Positions 57,263-64,000 of a stretch of DNA of 64,000 bases are shown piece by piece. The translations under genes and the position numbers were made by a program. The stretch lies in the NCBI GenBank assembly GCA_003993805.1, contig RSEF01000006.1, positions 28,207,918 to 28,271,917 of the forward strand, read 5' to 3'. The notes below the pieces were generated by a model that saw nothing but the letters and a program-made list of their open reading frames with translations, was not told the DNA's origin and ran no database searches. This DNA is from Himantopus leucocephalus. Lineage: Eukaryota > Chordata > Aves > Charadriiformes > Recurvirostridae. Numbering within the stretch: position 1 is the first letter of the stretch; each line of letters opens with the position of its first letter.

Positions 57263-57765
57263 CTTAGCAATTCCACGTGACATATAAGCTACGATGGAGT
57301 CTAGCTCTCTCTCCCAGAGCTGCAGCGGCTCTGTAATGCTGAGCTTGTCGCTGAGACAGCAGACAGTGCTGTGACTACAGAAACGAGGGAGGCTGTTAAG
57401 GTGCCATTTTTATACCACCACTTTTCTTAAGGGGGGGGGGGAAAAAAAATCTTCACTACTAGTATGAACAGAAGATTCCAGAGATCAAAGCTGCAGATAA
57501 CTACTGCTTTCCGAGTAACAGGTAACAGCAGTTCATGAAAGCATTTACCTGCAGAATGTATTTTAATGTAACTACAAAAAGTTTAATGATTAGGGGGGGT
57601 CAAATCAATAGCTGGAGATTTAAGGCTCGTATCAGCTGAAGCCAAAGTAATGGTGACAAAATGGACTATTCGCTATGTGCCAACAAATAATTTACTTTTA
57701 GAAAAATATAATGATAAAAAGATAAGTGTAAAGCCCTGCAGAGATGAAGTTCCACCTTTTTCCCG

Positions 57766-57903
57766 TTACTGAGGCATCAAATGCCTGACATTGTATTTAG
57801 AGGTATCTTGATACTGTGTCATAGGTTTGTCTGCAATTCCACATGTTCCAACTCCAACTTTGCCAGTTACGCTCTCAGGAGAAGCAAAAATACTCCTCTT
57901 TAC
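57766..57903 (-). CDS. SMNDC1: SMNDC1 last coding exon
   Basis: The exon follows acceptor CTTTTGCAG and encodes 45 residues from VKRSIFASPESVTGK to HLMPQ, with TAA at 57768-57766. It starts in phase 0. Confidence 0.96.
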   Translation of the reverse strand, partial: VKRSIFASPESVTGKVGVGTCGIADKPMTQYQDTSKYNVRHLMPQ

Positions 57904-60900
57904 CTGCAAAAGAAACAGAAAAACACCGTTTCTGAATAATTACTAACTGGTCCTTAAAAACCACCAAGCAACCACTACCATTTGAAGTGTTTCAGTATTC
58001 TGAACTTCCTACTCTACAGACAGGCAGGCTTTCTAAAGGCTAGCTCACCCGTGACGTGTTATCAGCAGGTGAGGTAACAGAGCTGGGAACCTCCTGGCAC
58101 CTCAGTACTGGATGTGATCGTGGTACTCAGGACCTTGGGTCAGGCCAAGGATTAAAATTTACCTCCCTCATAAGATGATCTCTAATAATTGTTCATAAGG
58201 AAGACTGAAGTTTTACCACTTGGTCAAGCCATGGTAAAAATTAAATAAGGCTTTAAACTGTCTTTGCTACCTTTTTTTTGCACTATGCTTGCTACTCCAG
58301 GGCTATTAATTAGTGCTGTGCCTGCCAGGTCATAAACACAGCAAGAAGTCAGGCTTGGAGGTTTAGAAAGGCGCTCAGGTTCTAAGCACCAACACACACA
58401 ACCTGGCAACTGACAGTGAGCCCAGATCTCCAAGCTAAGTGCAAGCTCAGCCTCTTAAGAGCACTCCTCCAAAATCCCCCAGTACAAAACCAGGCCTTTT
58501 TAAGCGTACAAAATACCAAACTGGACACTTCAGAACCCCAAAGATGAACCCCCTTTAAATCCCCTTAAAAACCACTTCCTCCTCTCTCCCAAAGTGCTGC
58601 ATGGAATTCTGTGCCCTGTTGTTATTCCCATACTGACAAGAACAAACAAACCTGGCCTTTTTTGTTTTTAGAATAGGCTCTGTTGTTAAACTGTTGCCAC
58701 TTGACTTTCTGGTCCTCTCGTTCTTGTTCAAGTTCTTTAATCCTCTGAGCTTTTTTCAAAGCTTTCTTCTTTTTATACTCTCGTTGCTGAGCTATCATCT
58801 CTTTTCTGGAGAGAAGGAAAAAAAAGACATTTTACATTTGTGCCTTTTCCTGTAAGAAAATAAAACCACTCTAAGACAGACATGCACAATAGTTTTCCGT
58901 AAATGAATGATGGAAAACAAAGCTTGTAAGTATTCTCCACTTCTAGGAAAAAAAGAAAAAATATCAAGTCTTTCCATGCTTATTTGTGTATTTGGGCATA
59001 ACAACAACCACCAACAACTGATTAAGACCATGCCAAATGCAGCGACCCACGGGACTGTGTGTAATTCATTTCTGAAATGAAACTGAAAATGTACCTATCA
59101 GTGTTTCTGTATTTCAGAAACATCTACTTTGGAAAGTAGATGTTTGGAAAATTTAAATAGCCCATTCAAGTGGAAAAACCCAAACTTTTCTGGAGGTCTG
59201 CAGGGCTCTCATGCTACCAAGTATTGCACAGGGATGGAAGGAAAAGAACAAAGACAAGTTACTTCAGTACAGATACAGAAGTTCAAGGAGTCATTCTATG
59301 CCACAATGCAGCACCCCTCAGAACAATCTCTTAGGGAAGGGATCATTGCCTGTAACAAACTCTGAAACTGTACTGCCTTCCCCCCCCCCCAAAAAAAAGT
59401 GTTTAATGTTAAAAATACCTTTCTGTGTTAGGCACAGCAGGATATTGAGTAAAGTACATCTCCCCAGCGACAGGGTCAACACAGCTATCCCAACACAGGG
59501 ATGGGGCAGAAGCCCTTCGTACTGGTAAGCATACTCTGTTGTGAGCCAGATCACAGATCCGAGTGAGCAGAGCCTGCACTAGACCTGGGCTGAGACTTGT
59601 AGGCTCTCTGCTGTTAAAGAGTACCAAGTTGGGGTTTTTTTAATCTACTGCTTACATACTTGATAACATAATCTGAGTGAAAACAAAGTCTATCATGTTA
59701 TCTTGCCAGGATACATAACACACATCATACCAGCCACAATAATCTACCAAACATTATAAGCTAGATTGATTTGAGATCCTTTTTCAAGCGAACATGTGAA
59801 GATATTGAAGATATATAAATTTTTTTTAAAATAGAGCTTCTATTTCATTAACCAATTGTTATAGCTGGGGGGAAAAAAAACACAAACAAAGCAGGTTTCA
59901 GACTTCTGCCTGCGTATTACTTACTTAGACATGGGTTTGTTGCCACTGTCCTCTTTTGCTTTTCTTCCCTCTTCCACAGGCTTGAGGTTAAACAGAGGTG
60001 TAACTTCAGCATTGCCATATCCAGCAAATGTGACTGCAGCTGTTCCATTCTCCTCATCTATTTCTTCAATCTCAGCTTCATAACACCTGTAAAGATATCA
60101 TGGCTGTAAGCATGTGAGTAAAGCTTTAATACTCAGCCCTTCAACACCTACACTGTCAGCCAGCTAATGGCATTAAGTAAAAAAAATTGCCAATATCGGC
60201 CTTCATTTTCAGGGACAACAGACAAATCAAACCAGGAGATTATTTTCTTAAGGTCAAAGGGACACAAGTACAAAGACTGGAATCTGCTGTATCTGACCTT
60301 TAGCATAAAGAAGCAATGGCCTCACAGTTATCAAGACTAATGATTAATGCTGGGGCCAATCTAATCAGAAATCCTGATCTTGTTTCTATTTCTGGCAGGT
60401 CATGGGATTAAAAAAAAAAAAAAAGACCCAACAAAACACTGCATTCAAAAAACACAGCTTTCACCGAATTCACTGTGGAGTTTTTCCATTTTCCTCCATA
60501 TAAAAAAGAATTAAGAAAAGCTGAAGCTTTCAAAACATTTTCCCTTCAACACTTATAAAGTTAAAGTTCTCTAATTGATTTAAAATAGCAATTTTGAAAT
60601 TTTAGCAGAAATCAGCCCATTTCATACTTATGTGTATGAAACATTTTGGTCAACCAAACTAACCTCATAATGGGAAAGAGGAAAAAAAGACAAGTGACAA
60701 TGCCAAAAATACTTAAAATAATTGAGTCTAAATTCAGAGCAAAAGGATACATCTAAAGCAAACAGAGGAATGAGATAAGATGTTTCATAGACAGTATTCC
60801 AGCTAACATTTACTAAATTAATCTCTTGCGCAATTTTAAGTGGGCCAACATCTTGCATTGAGCTAGATGAAAATACATGGAAACCCAAACTGCATGAGGT

Positions 60901-62118
60901 AAAAAAATATTAATCTCTGGCTAGCTCTTCAGGAAACACTGGTCACTTAAGAAATGTTGTAACAGAAGCCAGGGGGGTTAAAAAAAAGAAAAAAGCAGAA
61001 CAATTAAAGTCCAATAAGATCCACTTCTGTGGCTACTCTGGCACATTCTTCCCCAAGCTCTCTCATCCTCTAACCCAGTGATCAGAGCAAGAAGAATGAC
61101 CCAGTGGTGACCTAAGAAAGTAAGATTAAATTTTTAAGTTCTCACACAAAAGCATTTTACTCATTAATAATTTGTGACAGAAAAACCGTTCACTTTTCTG
61201 TTTGGTTTTGTTGGTTGGTTTGGTTTTTTTAAGATATCAATAGCTATGCAAAAAATCTCTACGTGGTTACTACACTGTTAATAGAACCACATTTGTTGAA
61301 CACCAGAGCTTCTCTCTAAGTGGTAATGATTGGGATATTAATCCTGCATAAATAGTAATTTTAAAAAAAGATGCAACAGTTACACATTTTGCCTTATGGG
61401 AAATAATTTTAGAATGTTCATTTCAAAGATTATGAAGTCAGAATGAACTGCTTTGTTTCCCAGAACTTCACAGGCCAATGCAATGGAGACTAAATCCAAA
61501 AGGTTGATTAATTCTAGTTACATTAGATAGCCAAAAAACAGCATTTCCAATTAAAATTAATTTCCAATTAGTGGTATAAACTGAGATACAGCAAGGATTC
61601 TTTCTGATAGCAATCATGTATATGAATGCAATGACAAATTATGAATTATACATCCTGAAACCTTTACAAAAGACTGCTCTGACAGATCAATTCATGAAAG
61701 TCTGCCATTTATTACATTAGCAAATGGTAATTTACCAAAGCTACTCTACTTTTATAAGGTTAGTGACAAATGGGGCATTTCTAGAAAACGATGCCACATC
61801 TCTGTGCTTTCTATCTAAAATACTGACCTTTAAGAGAGTACCGTAATAGCTAATATCATATTTATTTCCTGATTTCTTTTTTCCTTTAGTCATCCTAGGG
61901 ACAGTTCAAACTGAATGAAAGTCTCTTACCATTGAACTATTTCATGTAACTGTTAGAGAAGTTTTCTACACTTACTGTCCATCCTCACTCCATATCGCCA
62001 TACACCTATCCCCAACCTTCCAGGAGTGACTGGGCAGAGCAGAAGCAGAACTGTCAGAACTTGCAAGAGTTTCCGAAGGTTGTGTTGAAAGGAGATCTTT
62101 GGTTAATTCTATGACTTC
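57766..62118 (-). CDS. SMNDC1: SMNDC1 (SPF30), Tudor-domain splicing factor; last four coding exons, 5' part outside window
   Basis: Minus-strand exons 62118-61976, 60086-59925, 58805-58652 and 57903-57766 join in phase to 198 codons plus TAA, matching human SMNDC1 residues 41-238. The Tudor domain spans exons 61976-62118 and 59925-60086: SWKVGDRCMAIWSEDG, then CYEAEIEEIDEENG and TFAGYGNAEVTP. The cage aromatics equivalent to W83, Y90, F108 and Y111 are all present. A lysine-rich helical segment (REYKKKKALKKAQRIKELEQ) and the conserved C-terminus (KYNVRHLMPQ) follow. Known role: a nuclear Tudor protein that binds symmetric dimethylarginine on Sm proteins and promotes tri-snRNP joining during spliceosome assembly. 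Differences from human are few and conservative. The first ~40 residues are not in the window. Confidence 0.97.
57904..58651 (-). other. SMNDC1 intron before the last coding exon
   Basis: A 748-bp intron (donor GTTTGT, acceptor CTTTTGCAG). Nothing else recognised. Confidence 0.9.
58652..58805 (-). CDS. SMNDC1: SMNDC1 penultimate coding exon (lysine-rich helix)
   Basis: The exon follows acceptor TCTCCAG, completes a split K codon and encodes KEMIAQQREYKKKKALKKAQ to SKNKKGQ, ending in phase 0 at CAG|GTTTGT. The basic stretch is a likely nuclear-localisation and coiled-coil region. Confidence 0.96.
58806..59924 (-). other. SMNDC1 intron
   Basis: A 1.1-kb intron (donor GTAAGT, acceptor TCTCCAG) with a short C/A homopolymer at 59381-59398. 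No other feature seen. Confidence 0.88.
59925..60086 (-). CDS. SMNDC1: SMNDC1 coding exon, second half of Tudor domain
   Basis: The exon follows acceptor TTTACAG, completes a split Q codon and encodes CYEAEIEEIDEENGTAAVTF to GNKPMS with two bases of the next K. It contains Y, F and Y of the Tudor aromatic cage and the linker ending EEGRKAKEDSGNK. Confidence 0.97.
60087..61975 (-). other. SMNDC1 intron
   Basis: A 1.9-kb AT-rich intron (donor GTAAGT, acceptor TTTACAG) with a poly-A run at 60411-60424. No other feature recognised. Confidence 0.88.
61976..62118 (-). CDS. SMNDC1: SMNDC1 coding exon, start of Tudor domain
   Basis: The exon follows acceptor TTTTGTAG and encodes EVIELTKDLLSTQPSETLAS through SEDG with two bases of Q, ending GGACA|GTAAGT. 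The serine-rich linker before the Tudor domain (SSASALPS) differs from human, the least conserved part seen here. Confidence 0.96.
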
Positions 62119-64000
62119 CTACAAAAGAGAAAAAAACCCACAAAGAATAATTTTTCAAACACTGTTACCATGTGTATTTTTACCCCAAGCTTACTGGTTT
62201 GGTTTTTTTGAAGTTACTGTGTTAAACTCATAGCTGATGTAAAGTGGACTAAGTTTGTTTTGGGTCTTTTTAATCATTTAACTAAACTCACTCATTGCCA
62301 ACACAGATAAAAAGATCTATTGTCCTCACTGTATTGCAGTAAAGTTGCCCATATCCTCCTCACAATTTCAAGAACTAGTCCATTATTTTTATAGCATTTC
62401 TTTTTAGATTAATTGTTTCTCCATAGGCACAAAGACACAGCTATGCAGTTTCAAGAAAAAAAAAATCAACAGTGTGACTGTACACACAGCTGCACATGAT
62501 GTTGGTTATTGACTAAAAAAGTCATAGCATGTGGCAGAGCAAGTATTCAGTGGGACAGTGCTCTGAAGACAAAATGTGAAGAGATGGAACTCTTCTATTC
62601 TCTCTCTAGCTGGCAGTTTCTTCCATGCCTTCCCATTTGGGGCTGGCTGGCTATAGCGATCTCTAAACCACACAACAACTACAAGTATAATTGCAGCATT
62701 TCTAAGTGACAAAACATTTTTCAGTTTACTCAAATACGTGGATTGGCTGAACTGAAGCACCCAGAGACAGGGTGGAAGAGTGCCTTCCAAAACTACCACT
62801 GCCTCTCATTTATAGAAAGCACTCAGGTGCATAATGAAGAAACTTATTTCCTTAAGTCATTTTGATTTAAGTGTTTGTTTTTCTCTAAATTCCCTGACCT
62901 TTAGATGTCAGGTCAGGCCTTCCCTTGCTAATCCAACAAGACAAATAACAAAACAACCTTTCCAGTTCCTTTAAATATTATTCATTCACAGACAGAAGCA
63001 TGCAAAAGCCCCTCCCCAGCTTCCTGTCAATGTTATCTTCATATTCTGTGCGATCGAGATCACTGGCTACCGCTACTGTTAAAAAGGAGCCAGCACTTAA
63101 AAGGCCGTTTAAACATTCTGTGTAAGGTAAAGCAACTCCGCAGTCCTTAAAGAAGAAAAATTCTTCAGTTCTTTAATATCTCAGCAAGAACCATTGTCAC
63201 TCTCCTAACTACCAGTAAATATTTAAATCAGGGGAGGGCTACAGGTAAACTAAGGCTCAGTGGAGCCTGAATGTTCCTCCCAGTTTCACATCCTAGTTCA
63301 GCTATGGGTGTACAAAGACTAGCTCAGGAAAAAGCAGTAAAAGCTGTTCTTCATTCCTCAAGAACCTAAAGGATTATAAGCAGTTCCCAAATAAAAAGTT
63401 AATACAATATAAACTTACGTGCAATTTTATCTGATCAACTATGCAACTGGCATGAATGGCCTAAAAGTTTGTTTCTGTTGCAGCTGTTAGTGTCTGAATT
63501 TCCAACACCTTCCTAACAAAAGTTCTGCTCTTTGTTTTAGAGAAGCTGCTAGTTAATAAGTGCAACAGTAAGCACAATCAGTAGCAACTGTAAGCACAGA
63601 AACACGCTTACAATTACTTCTATCTACTTTGGTCTCCATTTTTGCTAACACTACAGCTGAACCAGAACAGATTTTGATTATCGAGTTACCTAATTTGAGG
63701 GCCCGCCAGAGAGCATACGGCATTAGCCTAGTTTTCCCTCCCAGATGCAACGTCCCAAACTATTCTTCAGCATATAGCTAGCTATATTCTGCAAATCCAA
63801 GAGGCATCATGGTTTGAAGTAGGTATCTTATCTCAGCAGGTCAAATACAATACATCAGGCACAAGCTGCCTGAAAGCGCGTTTCAGCTACGTAGACTACC
63901 AGCAATACCAAACTGATGACTTATTCTTGTCACGTTCATAGACAGCTTATTGTAGAACTCAAATGTGCAGAGCTTCAGACAAACCTACCAAGGATTCTTT
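62119..64000 (-). other. SMNDC1: SMNDC1 upstream intron, 5' exons not in window
   Basis: The acceptor at 62119 needs an upstream exon, but no sequence coding for the conserved N-terminal region (around DLLKLKKDLQ) is found up to 64000. The stretch is AT-rich intron without recognised repeats or RNA genes. Confidence 0.75.

Larger units (their letters stand above)
56100..57765 (-). other. SMNDC1: SMNDC1 3' UTR and downstream DNA
   Basis: This is the sequence after the SMNDC1 stop on the minus strand. Poly(A) signals read on that strand lie at 57140-57145 (UTR of about 0.6 kb) and 56123-56128 (UTR of about 1.65 kb), both AATAAA. The stretch also holds an old repeat at 57178-57262, a purine run at 57430-57448, a long inverted repeat at 56387-56455 and a protein-like open segment at 56745-56897. 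Confidence 0.55.

Noticed and set aside
57203..57374. 57-codon minus-strand frame after a TGTAG acceptor-like site, with protein-like composition
   Set aside because: Its second half overlaps an old interspersed repeat and no fitting donor joins it in phase to the segment at 56745-56897, so chance is more likely.
62119..64000. Search for the SMNDC1 N-terminal exons
   Set aside because: No stretch encodes the conserved N-terminal region on the minus strand, so these exons must lie beyond the window.

Overview
The window is vertebrate nuclear DNA, almost certainly from a bird. It has spliced genes with GT-AG introns, a CpG-island promoter, and a CR1 LINE tail that ends in the octamer repeat typical of avian CR1. 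It also holds worn MIR-like and other old amniote repeats. The species cannot be read from the sequence. A 100-N assembly gap lies at 2755-2854, and single Ns sit in poly-T tracts at 6498 and 32582.

Two genes are recognised and they converge. MXI1 (MAX interactor 1, a MAD-family bHLH-zipper repressor) is on the + strand, complete in six coding exons: 2047-2119, 2892-3024, 19604-19633, 44995-45109, 46308-46479 and 47872-48035. The exons join without a phase conflict into a 228-residue protein. SMNDC1 (splicing factor SPF30, Tudor domain) is on the - strand. Its last four coding exons are present (62118-61976, 60086-59925, 58805-58652, 57903-57766), about residues 41-238. The exons for the first ~40 residues lie beyond the right edge. 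MXI1 next to SMNDC1, tail to tail, matches human 10q25.

Layout: 1-1045, upstream flank with nothing recognised; 1046-1271, a 53-bp-period minisatellite; about 1280-2360, the CpG-island promoter and first exon of MXI1; 2120-47871, MXI1 introns (the second and third are 16.6 and 25.4 kb) with CR1, MIR-like repeats, simple repeats and a few candidate conserved non-coding blocks; 48036 to about 49770, MXI1 3' UTR; about 49770-56100, intergenic; about 56100-57765, SMNDC1 3' UTR or downstream DNA, with a long inverted repeat and a protein-like open segment; 57766-64000, SMNDC1 exons and introns.

The two proteins act separately. MXI1 pairs with MAX and recruits SIN3 to E-boxes, opposing MYC. SMNDC1 binds dimethylarginine and helps spliceosome assembly. 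No new multi-gene system is visible. The points most worth checking are the protein-like minus-strand segment and hairpin beyond the SMNDC1 stop, the CpG-richer block in MXI1 intron 3, and the 30-nt exon that splits the MXI1 DNA-binding region.
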